Below, piece after piece: positions 22,397-30,745 of a DNA stretch of 46,545 nt. Source of the stretch: a virus; IMG/VR virus record IMGVR_UViG_3300033997_000443, positions 1 through 46,545 of that record. One strand, 5' to 3'. Numbering within the stretch: position 1 is the stretch's first letter; every line of letters starts with the position of its first letter. The notes beneath the pieces were generated by a model that ran no database searches, was not told the origin of the DNA, and saw only the letters and a program-made list of their open reading frames with translations. The position numbers and the translations under genes were made by a program.

Positions 22397-25300
22397 CTAT
22401 AAGATTACACAATTTTGAACTCTAACAACTTCACTACCACTTTCTGTTTCTACATCACCAACAATTGTAGAATGAACAACATTGTATTTAGCTCCTATCT
22501 CAGCATTTTCTCCGATTCTCAAAGCTGTTTCCTGCTCTAATATCACTCCATTAATCAAGGCATTCTTTACAATGTTTGTTTGCGGATTAAGTGGGTCAAT
22601 TACTGTTTCGTGAGACCATAACTGCTGATTGTAAAATCCTGATAAGCCCTCGTTTACTTCTGTTGTATTGACCGCTATTTCTATAAATCCATTTGTAATT
22701 GTAGTATATTCAACACCACTAGCATTTTCTAAGGCTACATATAAATAATCTCCATTCTGAGCGTCTATAATTACATTAGATGGTACATTCATATATTGAT
22801 AGTTACCATCAATGTTCTCAAGAATAGTTCGTGAAATCTCCGTTTTAGTGCTACCGTTTACCTTATATACAACAACTCTAGCAACTCCTCCTAAACCGCT
22901 TGATGTAATCTGAAAAGAACGTGTAAAAGTTAAATTAACAAGCCTATAAGACTGTGTAGTGTTATCTACATTTAACTCCCAATGATTTTTATACAACACA
23001 TCATCTAAATTACTTCCATATCTTGTTGGGCGTTTGTAAGGGTACATCTTCATTCCATTTCCATGATTTTTAACGAATGCAAAAGATGAAGTTTTGTAGT
23101 GTGCTCCAAAATAACCGCCATTAACATCAATTGTAGCGTATTCTGAAATATCAAGTCCTGCTGAATTAACTCCGCCACCATTGTAACCAATACAATTAAT
23201 TAATTTAGGTTGAGTTCTCATGTCAGCTTGAATACCATGAGATTCTTGCATTTCATTTCCATAACCAACGCACCCAATTAAAGTAGATGCACTCATCATT
23301 TGAAATTTTATACCACATGAATTACCTCTGTCGTGAACATTCACAGGTGTGTTATGTCCAAATGGAGATGCGTAACCTATGCAATTATGTAATTCTGATT
23401 CAGAAGTTCTATGACAGATAATACCATGTAATCTATGACCTATTCCTCCTCCATAACCAACGCAATTAAAGAATCTAACCTTACCAAAATTGTTATAGAT
23501 ACCACGAGTGTTATGTAATCCCCAAGGTGAGCCTTTGCCTACACAATTAGTCATTTCAATGTCTGCATCCGTTGGTACTTCTATGTAAATACCATACAAA
23601 CGACCACCTTGATAATCTTCCCACCCTACTTTTTCAATTTCGCTTTCAGGTTTTAAAATCGGTAAATAATGAGTATGTGTTTTAGCAGATGTTCCTGTTG
23701 CAGTTCCTACTACACTACCATCAAATCTTGAATATTCCGTTTCAGTAAAAGTACCATCACCATTATCTACATAATTCAACAATCTACCATCAATGTCTGT
23801 GGCAATCATTTTACTGTCAGTAGTTCTTTTACCAGGCATTACAAGGTTAGTTCCTTTCACATTTATAAACCTACCTTTCTTTTGATTTAGCATGATGATA
23901 GCAGCCTTTGAATACATTCTTACAACTCCTGCTCTAACAAATTCAATATCACGAATTTCACCATCAAAATCAGTTGTTACCCTAAGAGTTTCTGTTGGAG
24001 AATCCTGCTCAGCAGTCTGCCCCATATCAATTCCTATATTGATAACTCTTGCATTGTAACCTATAATATCATATCCTGTTGTGTATGCGGTAATCATTGT
24101 GCTTTCACGAGTTTCGCCGTACACTTCAATAGTCCATCTATCAGCGTTTGTAGCGTTAAACGCCATAGGTCTAACTGCATAATCTAACTTAGAATGTATA
24201 TTATTTGCACCTACTTTTATAACCCTACTTTCAGCATTATAATCTTCTAATTTAACACCATTACGATAGCAGTTTTTAACTACCATATTAAGTGCAAATT
24301 TGGTATTGATATGTCTTTTGAAATTAATACCCTCAATAATTTGTGGAGTTGTTACCTTAGAAACGGTTGCGAACATATAGGCATCATTAGGCTCTAATAA
24401 AGTGCCTGTTGGATTCTCAACTAACACAAGTTTTTCGTACTTCGGTAATCCTAATATTCTATTCCCTCTATCTCCTCTTAATTGTAAACCTCCATTAGAC
24501 ACATAAGAACCTGGCATTAACACAACCGTTCTTGCTTCTAAGTTATTGCCATTCCAAGCAGGAGCGTGGGTTGTGGTAACTTGATTAACTAGAGATGTGC
24601 TACCCGCCAAACTACCTGCATTATTCATTGAATAATACTTAAAAGGCGCAGGAGTGTCAAAAGAACCTACTGAAAAATATTTGTTTTTATATAAAAAGTT
24701 AGGCACATCAGTATCTGCTTTTACACCATCGTGCCAAATATTATATTGTTCAATCTCTGAATTGTAAAACTCCCAAGTAGCTTTTCTATGCAATCCAATG
24801 GAATGTTTAACATTTACATTTCTGACAATAGCTTGAACATTATCTGACTTGATAGTAATATCGTGACCAACGTAGTTAGAATTTATTATCGTACTAATTC
24901 CTTGCCCTATGATTTCACAGTTCTTAGGTATAACAACTTGCGCTAAATCTGATGTATTTGTTGTTGCAAATGTCCCGTCTGAAAGAATCATTCTACCTCC
25001 GCTTTGAATTAAATTGAATCCTTGATTAATAAATCCAATGCCTAATGCTTCGGTTGCTTGAATATCCGCTAAATCTTTAAAAACTTGACTTGCATTTGAA
25101 GCGGATACAACAATATCCCCTCTTTTAGCAATAGTAATTTTTGTCCAAGTTCCATTTGTATCAGAAGTAGGTGTGTAAACAAGCATTGCACTCTCTCCTT
25201 GATTTACAACTAATCCCCCATGATAAGGATATGTACCTGCTATTCTTGTACTGAAGAATGATTTTAAGTAAGGTATGAATGAAGATGGTAATCCTACTGT

Positions 25301-25987
25301 TGATGCTTGACCAAGATATAAATGTCCGTCAGTAGACATTAATTCTTCTTTAGTTTTAATCGTAATTTTAGTCCATACACTATCTCCTGTGCTATTTAAT
25401 TCATGCAAAAACAAACCATACTCTCTATTTCCAAGTTCTAGGTTACCTAAATTAGAGTAAATTCCAACTTCTTTTACAAGCACAAAAAATGCTTTATTTA
25501 ATTGTTCTGTTGAAGGTTGCCACAACCTATTCTTTTGACCTAAAAATAATGCCTTTATTGACAATAATTTCTGAATTTCTTCATCAAAAACTGCCTTTGC
25601 ATTATTAGCATCTACTGCTATCAAACTCCAAGCTGTGCCATCAAAATATGCATAATTTAATTTATCTGCAGTAGTAACTAAACCACCGAGATTGGTATAA
25701 GTTCCTGAAGATGCTAGTAAATATTTCCCTTTTTCAGTAGGAGCAGAAGAAGATGTAGTAAGAACTCCTTTAGTTTCTTTTGCCATGTAATCTAAAATAA
25801 GATTCCACTGTGCAAATTGCTCTTCGGTAAGATTTGGTGAAAACATTGAAAATTTAGCATCTAAAACTTTTACAATGTTTTCTAAAACTTCTCTTAAATC
25901 TGGCTCTTCTATTAACCCAGACGTATTGTTGAAAAGTTTTTCTCTAATGATATTGATTAAATCTTGAGGATTGCTTGGAACTGGCAT
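22397..25987 (-). CDS. Tail spike / fibre with beta-helix
   Basis: A 1196-residue protein, first in the spike/lysis operon. Residues 1-75 form a helical base typical of Bacteroidota phage fibres. Several short repeats of strand-plus-YTNLGG or YSNLGN (about 83-300) follow. From about 350 there are long stretches of single-strand repeats, with stacked short motifs such as NCVGKGSPWGLHN, NCVGYGGGIGHR, NCIGYASPFGHN and GCVGYGNEMQ around 815-930, as in a right-handed beta-helix. A C-terminal domain ends VRVQNCVIL. It probably binds and may degrade host surface glycans; no catalytic site was identified. Confidence 0.75.
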   Translation of the reverse strand: MPVPSNPQDLINIIREKLFNNTSGLIEEPDLREVLENIVKVLDAKFSMFSPNLTEEQFAQWNLILDYMAKETKGVLTTSSSAPTEKGKYLLASSGTYTNLGGLVTTADKLNYAYFDGTAWSLIAVDANNAKAVFDEEIQKLLSIKALFLGQKNRLWQPSTEQLNKAFFVLVKEVGIYSNLGNLELGNREYGLFLHELNSTGDSVWTKITIKTKEELMSTDGHLYLGQASTVGLPSSFIPYLKSFFSTRIAGTYPYHGGLVVNQGESAMLVYTPTSDTNGTWTKITIAKRGDIVVSASNASQVFKDLADIQATEALGIGFINQGFNLIQSGGRMILSDGTFATTNTSDLAQVVIPKNCEIIGQGISTIINSNYVGHDITIKSDNVQAIVRNVNVKHSIGLHRKATWEFYNSEIEQYNIWHDGVKADTDVPNFLYKNKYFSVGSFDTPAPFKYYSMNNAGSLAGSTSLVNQVTTTHAPAWNGNNLEARTVVLMPGSYVSNGGLQLRGDRGNRILGLPKYEKLVLVENPTGTLLEPNDAYMFATVSKVTTPQIIEGINFKRHINTKFALNMVVKNCYRNGVKLEDYNAESRVIKVGANNIHSKLDYAVRPMAFNATNADRWTIEVYGETRESTMITAYTTGYDIIGYNARVINIGIDMGQTAEQDSPTETLRVTTDFDGEIRDIEFVRAGVVRMYSKAAIIMLNQKKGRFINVKGTNLVMPGKRTTDSKMIATDIDGRLLNYVDNGDGTFTETEYSRFDGSVVGTATGTSAKTHTHYLPILKPESEIEKVGWEDYQGGRLYGIYIEVPTDADIEMTNCVGKGSPWGLHNTRGIYNNFGKVRFFNCVGYGGGIGHRLHGIICHRTSESELHNCIGYASPFGHNTPVNVHDRGNSCGIKFQMMSASTLIGCVGYGNEMQESHGIQADMRTQPKLINCIGYNGGGVNSAGLDISEYATIDVNGGYFGAHYKTSSFAFVKNHGNGMKMYPYKRPTRYGSNLDDVLYKNHWELNVDNTTQSYRLVNLTFTRSFQITSSGLGGVARVVVYKVNGSTKTEISRTILENIDGNYQYMNVPSNVIIDAQNGDYLYVALENASGVEYTTITNGFIEIAVNTTEVNEGLSGFYNQQLWSHETVIDPLNPQTNIVKNALINGVILEQETALRIGENAEIGAKYNVVHSTIVGDVETESGSEVVRVQNCVIL

Positions 25988-25990
25988 AAT

Positions 25991-26007
25991 GTTTACAATT
26001 TGTAAAC
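25991..26007. promoter_or_regulatory. 17-bp palindrome in the tail-spike leader
   Basis: GTTTACAATTTGTAAAC, arms of 7 bp with centre ATT, lies between the -7 box and the ATG of the spike gene. In DNA it could be an operator; in RNA it would form a small hairpin next to the start codon. Confidence 0.45.
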
Positions 26008-26043
26008 AAATCTATTTCAATGAGAATGAAATTTTGTGACGCA
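26007..26043 (-). promoter_or_regulatory. Late promoter L4 (spike/lysis operon)
   Basis: On the minus strand TGCGTCACA (26043-26035) lies exactly 20 nt upstream of TAGATTTG (26014-26007), a perfect TAnnTTTG box. The spike ATG is 19 nt downstream. The 9-mer directly abuts the stop codon of the 26044-26604 gene. Confidence 0.8.
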
Positions 26044-26604
26044 CTATTCGCCAGTTCGGTATTTTGACTTAGACATATCCTGGTCTTGGAACCTTGATAA
26101 ACCTCCTTCTTTTTTCATGCGATAGTATAATGCACGAAGCTGCACAGGATTCAGGTATTCATATTCATACAGTTCATAATCTTCTATGAATGATGAAATA
26201 GCATGAACTATCTTTGTTTCATTATGCTTTGCAATTCCGTTTACGTAATAGTAGAACGCAGTTCTAAACATGGTATCCATCATTTCATTAATGTCATGTA
26301 TTATTTCTTCTGGAAGCTCTAGAAATGAATTACAAAGATTTTCGCGTTTATAGAAAGATTGACGTACTAAAATGCTCCTATTTTTAAGCCCTTTTAGTTC
26401 TATAAAAATATTGAATGAATTGATGTTTTTAACCGGATAATCTATTTTTTTTAGATTAGAAATGATGTATTTGCCAATGGAGCTGGTTGGCGGAATCTGA
26501 ATTGCTTTACATTCTCTACCCGCATATTTTCTTGATTCTCCTTCAAATTCTTTGAAAAAGAAGACTAATAAATGTGGATATATTTTGAATGGAATTAAAC
26601 TCAT
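26044..26604 (-). CDS. Hypothetical protein, candidate regulator
   Basis: A 186-residue basic protein with no recognised family. The N-terminal half is alpha/beta; the C-terminal half is helical (FIEDYELYEYEYLNPVQLRALYYRMKKEGG) and could hold a DNA-binding element. It follows the 26604-27047 gene with a one-base stop/start overlap and ends directly at late promoter L4. Because its unit carries a copy of the repressor-type operator, it is one of two candidates for the late activator. This is inference from position only. Confidence 0.5.
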   Translation of the reverse strand: MSLIPFKIYPHLLVFFFKEFEGESRKYAGRECKAIQIPPTSSIGKYIISNLKKIDYPVKNINSFNIFIELKGLKNRSILVRQSFYKRENLCNSFLELPEEIIHDINEMMDTMFRTAFYYYVNGIAKHNETKIVHAISSFIEDYELYEYEYLNPVQLRALYYRMKKEGGLSRFQDQDMSKSKYRTGE

Positions 26605-27047
26605 TATTGAAATGCGATTGAAAATATTGATTTTATGGACCAGCTTATTTGTAAAAACTTTCCTACTACTTTGGATTTTGCTTCCATCGGTTTATTAAGG
26701 TGAATATCGTTCCGAGAAAGGTTTATTACTTTGCCATTGCAGTAGTGCACTTTTATGGCTTTTACATATTTAAATTTCTGAATGATTTCTGTGATCATTT
26801 CAGAATTTGGTATTTGTATCCCGAACTCTTTTTCAAATAAATAACCTGGTGTAGATGGAGCACCGTCTTGAGAAAGGTATGCAGAATTAGCAGTGAAGTA
26901 TAAGCCATCATAAACCACATCTATACTTTCTTCGTCTTCAGAAAAAAATCCATTTTTTGGGGTTATTTCTAACTCCTGGTCACTTAATAAAGATATGATA
27001 GAAACTTTATTAATGTAAACATCTGATATTTTACGTAAGTAGTTCAT
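26604..27047 (-). CDS. Hypothetical protein, first gene of operator-controlled unit
   Basis: A 147-residue mixed alpha/beta protein starting MNYLRKISDVYINK at 27047. The longer reading from 27098 would cross the promoter. The -7 box TATATTTG ends 5 nt before this ATG, so the transcript is probably leaderless. The protein contains VVYDGLYFTANSAYL and a KYVKAIKVHYCNG strand pair but no known motif. Function unknown. Confidence 0.5.
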   Translation of the reverse strand: MNYLRKISDVYINKVSIISLLSDQELEITPKNGFFSEDEESIDVVYDGLYFTANSAYLSQDGAPSTPGYLFEKEFGIQIPNSEMITEIIQKFKYVKAIKVHYCNGKVINLSRNDIHLNKPMEAKSKVVGKFLQISWSIKSIFSIAFQ

Positions 27048-27052
27048 ACTCA

Positions 27053-27096
27053 CAAATATAGTGAAAATATTTACAAAATGAAATATTTTATATTTC
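27053..27096 (-). promoter_or_regulatory. Promoter with GAAATA-N5-TATTTC operator
   Basis: The minus-strand -7 box TATATTTG is at 27060-27053. Upstream at 27080-27096 is the 17-bp palindrome GAAATATTTTATATTTC. The same half-sites with the same 5-nt spacing, preceded by CAAAAT, occur at the early control region (37008-37024). Confidence 0.6.
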
Positions 27097-27120
27097 AATG
27101 TGAAAAATTAAAAATTTAGG

Positions 27121-27430
27121 ATTTTTTTTGTAAAACTGTAATTCTGTAATAAATAACTGATAATCAATTATTTGAAACAAAACTAATTTTGTAAATGCAG
27201 AAAAAGCATTTTGTAATGAATTTGTAAGTCTCTTTTTATTACATTTTTTTTGTAATAATTAAATTTATTACAAAATATAAAAATAGTTGTAATGGCTTAC
27301 AAATCTAGGTTTGGTACTATTCATTACAATATTACAAAATTTATTAAAAAAATTAGTGTGGTGTAAGGAGAGGGAAAGGTACGCAAAAACGCCTGTGCGA
27401 AGCTTCAAGAAATTGGCGGTATTGTAATCT
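27121..27430. repeat. TTGTAA/TTACAA-rich gene-free region, possible origin
   Basis: About 400 nt between 27098 and 27498 hold no gene. Within 27121-27430 the hexamer TTGTAA or TTACAA, or its close variant CTGTAA, occurs about a dozen times on either strand (for example 27128, 27211, 27250, 27288, 27325 and 27332). This includes the inverted pair ATTACA...TGTAAT at 27239-27256. A GC-richer stretch follows (27370-27420). Repeated short elements in an AT-rich gap beside replication genes suggest an iteron origin or a multi-site control region. Confidence 0.4.
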
Positions 27431-27449
27431 CTGAGAATCGGGTATAAAA

Positions 27450-27474
27450 AAACCTGCCAAATATTAGCAGGTTT
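27450..27474 (-). terminator. Terminator of the early/replication operon
   Basis: The 8-bp stem AAACCTGC/GCAGGTTT has a 9-nt loop and is followed on the minus strand by a T-run (27450-27444). It lies 24 nt after the last gene of the operon. Confidence 0.9.
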
Positions 27475-27497
27475 AAAGGTTTTCTGGGGAATGGTGA

Positions 27498-27800
27498 TTA
27501 ACTTCTACTGATTACAGTAGGGTTCCAAGCGGTAACGGTTTGAAAGTATTTTGTTTCACCATTTTTTGGGTAGAATCTACCATTGATGTCAAAATTACAT
27601 TTCAGAACGTCTCCTGGTTTTAACTGAAGGTTTTCTACTATTTCTACATTTGCAGCCGAAAATTGTACTTCTGTGTAATTCTCTCGGCGTACTCCTTGGT
27701 ATTCTGTAGTTCTGTCGATGATCATTCTTTTTGTTTTGAAATTTTTTTCACCTTTGGTTTCGGTTTCTAAAATTTGGTGGATTTTTCCTTGTAATTCCAT
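27498..27800 (-). CDS. DUF3127-like OB-fold protein
   Basis: A 100-residue protein with the pattern of Bacteroidota DUF3127: MELQGKIHQILETETKGEKNFKTKRMIID at the start, a central strand region, LKPGDVLKCNFDINGR and a final YFQTVTAWN. The family looks like an OB fold and is often close to single-stranded DNA-binding functions. It is the last gene of the replication operon, so a role in binding ssDNA during phage replication is plausible. The family match is from memory of the pattern. Confidence 0.65.
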   Translation of the reverse strand: MELQGKIHQILETETKGEKNFKTKRMIIDRTTEYQGVRRENYTEVQFSAANVEIVENLQLKPGDVLKCNFDINGRFYPKNGETKYFQTVTAWNPTVISRS

Positions 27801-27832
27801 AAGTTATTGTATTAAAAATTAGTTGTTATTTA

Positions 27833-27991
27833 TTAAAAAGGTAATTTTATTGGCTTTAGTAAGCCTTTATTTTCTAGCATAACTCTTATACATTGACGAA
27901 CTTCTTGAGCTTCTTTTTTACCAAGCTTTTGAAGCGCAATATTAGTTTCATCATCAAATCTGTATCTTCTTATGTAATTTAGTTTTGCCAT
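27833..27991 (-). CDS. Small RHH-like protein
   Basis: A 52-residue basic protein (MAKLNYIRRYRFDDETNIALQKL ... VRQCIRVMLENKG). A short strand followed by two helices resembles ribbon-helix-helix DNA-binding proteins. I chose the ATG at 27991 because the fold starts there; an in-frame start at 28045, overlapping the methyltransferase by 10 nt, is possible. It could be a regulator or a small phage DNA-binding protein. Confidence 0.5.
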   Translation of the reverse strand: MAKLNYIRRYRFDDETNIALQKLGKKEAQEVRQCIRVMLENKGLLKPIKLPF

Positions 27992-28035
27992 AAATGTCCT
28001 ACAAATGTTCGCCAATTTGGATGTTACAGGCAATA

Positions 28036-28929
28036 CTACGACCACTCCGCAAAAGATAGAATGTGTGCAATAATATCAACTGTCCACCCATCTCCTATAC
28101 AATCATACGCTTCATCGTAAGACAATATTTTTGTGTAGCCAATAGGTAGTGTTTGTAATTTTTCAATTTCAGTTTGTGAAAGGTAGCGATATACACCATC
28201 TTTCAATAAATAGTTTTCATTCCATTTCTTATGCCCATTAGCAGTTAAACAACCACTTTTAGGATATGGATTTACCCTTGTATATCCATTAGCAATAGAT
28301 TTTTTACCGCTTTCAGAAGTTAACCACTTTACTCTACATTCATCAGCTAATTGCCCAGAGTAGTTAAATACATCAGTAGTTGTAATTCCTTTGTCTGTTG
28401 GTTGTTTAACTCCAGGAATGTTCGTCCAATAATATCTTGGTCTATTTTGAGCAGAAACTAATTTACTATTTATTGAAATAGGTTTAACTCCTAATGTTTC
28501 TGTGATTATCTCTGTGGCTTCTTTGTTACCGTGTGTATTTTCAAGCAAAAAATACTTTGGTTTTACTTCTTCAAGTAATCTAACATACTCCCAAAATAAT
28601 TTACTTTCAGAGTGTTCAAGTCCTTCTTGGTTTTTATTCAATCTTGAAATTCCTTTACAAGGAGAGCCACCTATCAATAAATCAATTTTTGGTAAATCGC
28701 TACCTTTCACATTCAAAACACTGCCTAATTGTATAGTGTTGGGGTAGTTGCTTTGTGTACATTTTATTGCGTGTGGTTTAATCTCACTGGCAAAATATTG
28801 TCTTACTTCATAACCAGCACGTTCTAATGCAATTTGTCCGCAGGAAATACCATCGAATAGAGAAAGTACTGCCTGTAACACGGGTTTTGCGTCATTGGGG
28901 GTTTGGTGTTTCAAATTAACTTCTATCAT
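28036..28929 (-). CDS. DNA cytosine-5 methyltransferase
   Basis: A 297-residue enzyme. Motif I is LFDGISCGQIAL (24-35). The catalytic PC is in GGSPCKGIS (C91). Motif VI is LLENT (E130; the usual V is replaced by T), and motif VIII is QNRPRYYW (161-168). The target-recognition part is short, and the layout recalls DNMT3-like phage enzymes. It transfers a methyl group to C5 of cytosine. It probably protects phage DNA from host restriction; no partner nuclease is encoded here. It lies in the early operon. Confidence 0.9.
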   Translation of the reverse strand: MIEVNLKHQTPNDAKPVLQAVLSLFDGISCGQIALERAGYEVRQYFASEIKPHAIKCTQSNYPNTIQLGSVLNVKGSDLPKIDLLIGGSPCKGISRLNKNQEGLEHSESKLFWEYVRLLEEVKPKYFLLENTHGNKEATEIITETLGVKPISINSKLVSAQNRPRYYWTNIPGVKQPTDKGITTTDVFNYSGQLADECRVKWLTSESGKKSIANGYTRVNPYPKSGCLTANGHKKWNENYLLKDGVYRYLSQTEIEKLQTLPIGYTKILSYDEAYDCIGDGWTVDIIAHILSFAEWS

Positions 28930-29011
28930 ATAATCAAATTTTGTTTTTCAAATGAGCTTTAATGCTGGAAATCCCCAACGAACGCAAAGCCCGAAAACGT
29001 TGTAGAAAATG

Positions 29012-29338
29012 CTACAACTCTACAGCATAGCGTTCTTTTTGGATTTTATAAAGATTTTTAAAACTTCTATTTGAAATAACTTTATTAAATTCATCTTTTT
29101 TCAATAAAGTTTCGGCATTAAGTAAGGCATTTCCAGCCATTCTTTTAATCTCAAAAACACCACCACTTAAACTTAATTTTATTGATTTTTTTTGATTATT
29201 ATTTTCTCCTTTCCCAATAAATGCAGTCCACATTATAATTCCATTTTCTCGATGTTCCACAGTTATAAAATTTTCATCTTCAATTTTTTGTGATTTAAAC
29301 TGCTCAACTATTTTTGTAACGTTATATTCTAAATTCAT
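29012..29338 (-). CDS. Hypothetical protein
   Basis: A 108-residue protein, alpha/beta, with ITVEHRENGIIMWTAFIGKG and a basic C-terminal helix. No family recognised. The stop codon lies in the hairpin GTTGTAG/CTACAAC (28999-29018). The ATG follows a 26-bp sequence that is repeated upstream of the next gene. Early operon member of unknown function. Confidence 0.5.
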   Translation of the reverse strand: MNLEYNVTKIVEQFKSQKIEDENFITVEHRENGIIMWTAFIGKGENNNQKKSIKLSLSGGVFEIKRMAGNALLNAETLLKKDEFNKVISNRSFKNLYKIQKERYAVEL

Positions 29339-29348
29339 TTTATGTGTT

Positions 29349-29630
29349 CCACTTTCTACAAGTGGGAAGTTTTAAATTTAGGTTTGCATTTTTTTTCTTT
29401 ACATAATTTATAATCAGCGAAGTTTCTTGATTTAGTTTTATCTATTGTTTCAAGTTTTACAATAAACCCTTCATTTGTAAATTCTGTAAATTCATTTTCT
29501 GTTTTTTTATCTAAAAAATCAACATGACATGCTAAAACAAATCCATGACATTTAGGACAAACTGCTACTTTTGATACTTTACCTTTAGTATTCATTTTAT
29601 TAATCCACTTTCTACAAGTGGGAAGTTTTA
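29349..29630. repeat. 26-bp direct repeat flanking the zinc-ribbon gene
   Basis: An identical 26-bp sequence (beginning CCACTTTCTACAAGTGGGAA) occurs at 29349-29374 and 29605-29630. It contains the inverted repeat CCACTT/AAGTGG. The copies bracket the gene 29356-29595; the left copy encodes its last residues. Together they suggest insertion or duplication of that gene by recombination. Confidence 0.8.
29356..29595 (-). CDS. Small zinc-ribbon-like protein
   Basis: A 79-residue basic protein with CPKCHGF (13-19) and a later KLCKEKKCKPK (C69 and C75), a plausible zinc-binding set with C24. The last residues are encoded by one copy of a 26-bp direct repeat, while the other copy lies just upstream of its ATG. 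Function unknown; zinc ribbons in phage early operons often bind nucleic acid or host enzymes. Confidence 0.55.
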   Translation of the reverse strand: MNTKGKVSKVAVCPKCHGFVLACHVDFLDKKTENEFTEFTNEGFIVKLETIDKTKSRNFADYKLCKEKKCKPKFKTSHL

Positions 29631-29804
29631 GTTTTGTTTATTTTTAATTACTGGAAAATCTTCTTCATCTTCTTGCGAGCCTTCTTCCGGAAAAGGAAAG
29701 AATTGCAAGTAAATGAACACTGATACTGATGCTAAGCCTATGATCATTAATAATACTCCGATTAATAATGCTAAGCCTTTGAGTAAAATGATAAATAATT
29801 CCAT
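29628..29804 (-). CDS. Small single-pass membrane protein (58 residues)
   Basis: A short frame starting MELFIILLKGLALL. It has one long hydrophobic segment (about 3-34) and an acidic tail (PEEGSQEDEEDFP) ending KNKQN. It fills the gap between two zinc-ribbon genes and its stop lies in the 26-bp repeat. Membrane-bound early phage proteins may affect host envelope or exclude other phages. No family recognised. Confidence 0.6.
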   Translation of the reverse strand: MELFIILLKGLALLIGVLLMIIGLASVSVFIYLQFFPFPEEGSQEDEEDFPVIKNKQN

Positions 29805-29817
29805 GATATAAGGTGTT

Positions 29818-30018
29818 TTAGATTAATTTTTCGCCGCAGTTTTCGCAGTCTTTAGATTTTCTTAGGTCGGTTTCTTCTCCACAGTTTGGGCAAGTTTTCC
29901 ACATTTCGTGGTTGTTAAAAAAGTTTTTAACGGTTCTGATTTCTCTAGGTTTGTATTTTGGTCTGCGCACTCCAGAAGCTAGAGACTTAGTTTGTGCTTT
30001 GGTTAGTTTGATAGACAT
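29818..30018 (-). CDS. Small zinc-ribbon protein
   Basis: A 66-residue basic protein. Residues 1-40 are Lys/Arg-rich. The C-terminus has CPNCGEETDLRKSKDCENCGEKLI, a four-Cys zinc ribbon (C43, C46, C58, C61). It likely binds nucleic acid or a host protein. Its 5' end overlaps the short upstream frame by 32 nt. Confidence 0.6.
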   Translation of the reverse strand: MSIKLTKAQTKSLASGVRRPKYKPREIRTVKNFFNNHEMWKTCPNCGEETDLRKSKDCENCGEKLI

Positions 30019-30166
30019 ATTTTAAGATTTTGATAGGTTTATTTTTAATTTCTAAGGCGTTTTCTACTTCTGTGAGCATTTCTGAATAAGAAGATTTTTG
30101 CTCCATTTCTATGTGGTAAATGCACTTTCCTATTTGTGCAGTTACGGTGATTAGGTTAGTGTTCAT
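29987..30166 (-). CDS. Small hypothetical protein (59 residues)
   Basis: A short frame starting MNTNLITVTAQIGK at 30166 and ending with TAA at 29989-29987. It overlaps the YopX-like gene by 11 nt and the zinc-ribbon gene by 32 nt. Such overlaps are usual in this operon, and the frame fills what would otherwise be a gap. The product is a beta-then-helix small protein; function unknown. Confidence 0.45.
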   Translation of the reverse strand: MNTNLITVTAQIGKCIYHIEMEQKSSYSEMLTEVENALEIKNKPIKILKYVYQTNQSTN

Positions 30167-30590
30167 GGGTAGAAGTTTTAGAGATTAATTCTGGATTTTC
30201 GTAGATGTTTCCGATTACGTGAAATCTTTTCAGAATTCTATCAAGCCAGTTATTTGAAAGATTAGAAAATGATATATCTACACTTCTATCTTTTGTACCA
30301 TATCTGAAACCGCCATTTTTAAAATAAACTTCAAATATCATTGGTATTTTTTCGGAAGAATCTAAAATATCACCTTCATAAATTTCTTTTCCGTTTTTGT
30401 CGTGAAGTCCAGTGAATTGAGAAATTGTCTTTTTTAAGACTTTGAATTTATTTAAGCCTTCGTAGTCCCAAAAATTAGGTAAAATATAATTTTCTTCATT
30501 GGTAATAAATAGTGGAGTGCCGTACAAAAAGGTTCTTAATTCTTCACAATATGGATTTGCCTCTAATCCTCTAAATTTTATTGTTCTCAT
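30156..30590 (-). CDS. YopX-family protein
   Basis: A 144-residue protein matching the YopX pattern: MRTIKFRGLE at the start, TISQFTGLHDKNGKEIYEGDIL in the centre, and HVIGNIYENPEL at the end. YopX proteins are widespread in phages of Firmicutes and Bacteroidota, form oligomers and have no established function. It lies in the early operon among small genes. Confidence 0.85.
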   Translation of the reverse strand: MRTIKFRGLEANPYCEELRTFLYGTPLFITNEENYILPNFWDYEGLNKFKVLKKTISQFTGLHDKNGKEIYEGDILDSSEKIPMIFEVYFKNGGFRYGTKDRSVDISFSNLSNNWLDRILKRFHVIGNIYENPELISKTSTHEH

Positions 30591-30603
30591 TTCTTAAATT
30601 TTT

Positions 30604-30744
30604 CTATAATTGTTGATAATAAATTATTGCGGATATGCTGATGATGATATTTATCCAGGTAATGATTCCTATTTTTTTAAACTCTCTATCATCAGTTCTG
30701 AAGAGTAGGCAGTCATGAATGAAGCCTTTTATGTTTTTTACCAT
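30604..30744 (-). CDS. Small membrane protein (46 residues)
   Basis: A short frame starting MVKNIKGFIHDCL, ending YYQQL. It has one hydrophobic segment (about 25-42, IGIITWINIIISISAIIYY). It begins 1 nt after the stop of the 30746 gene, typical operon spacing. Function unknown. Confidence 0.5.
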   Translation of the reverse strand: MVKNIKGFIHDCLLFRTDDREFKKIGIITWINIIISISAIIYYQQL

Positions 30745-30745
30745 G

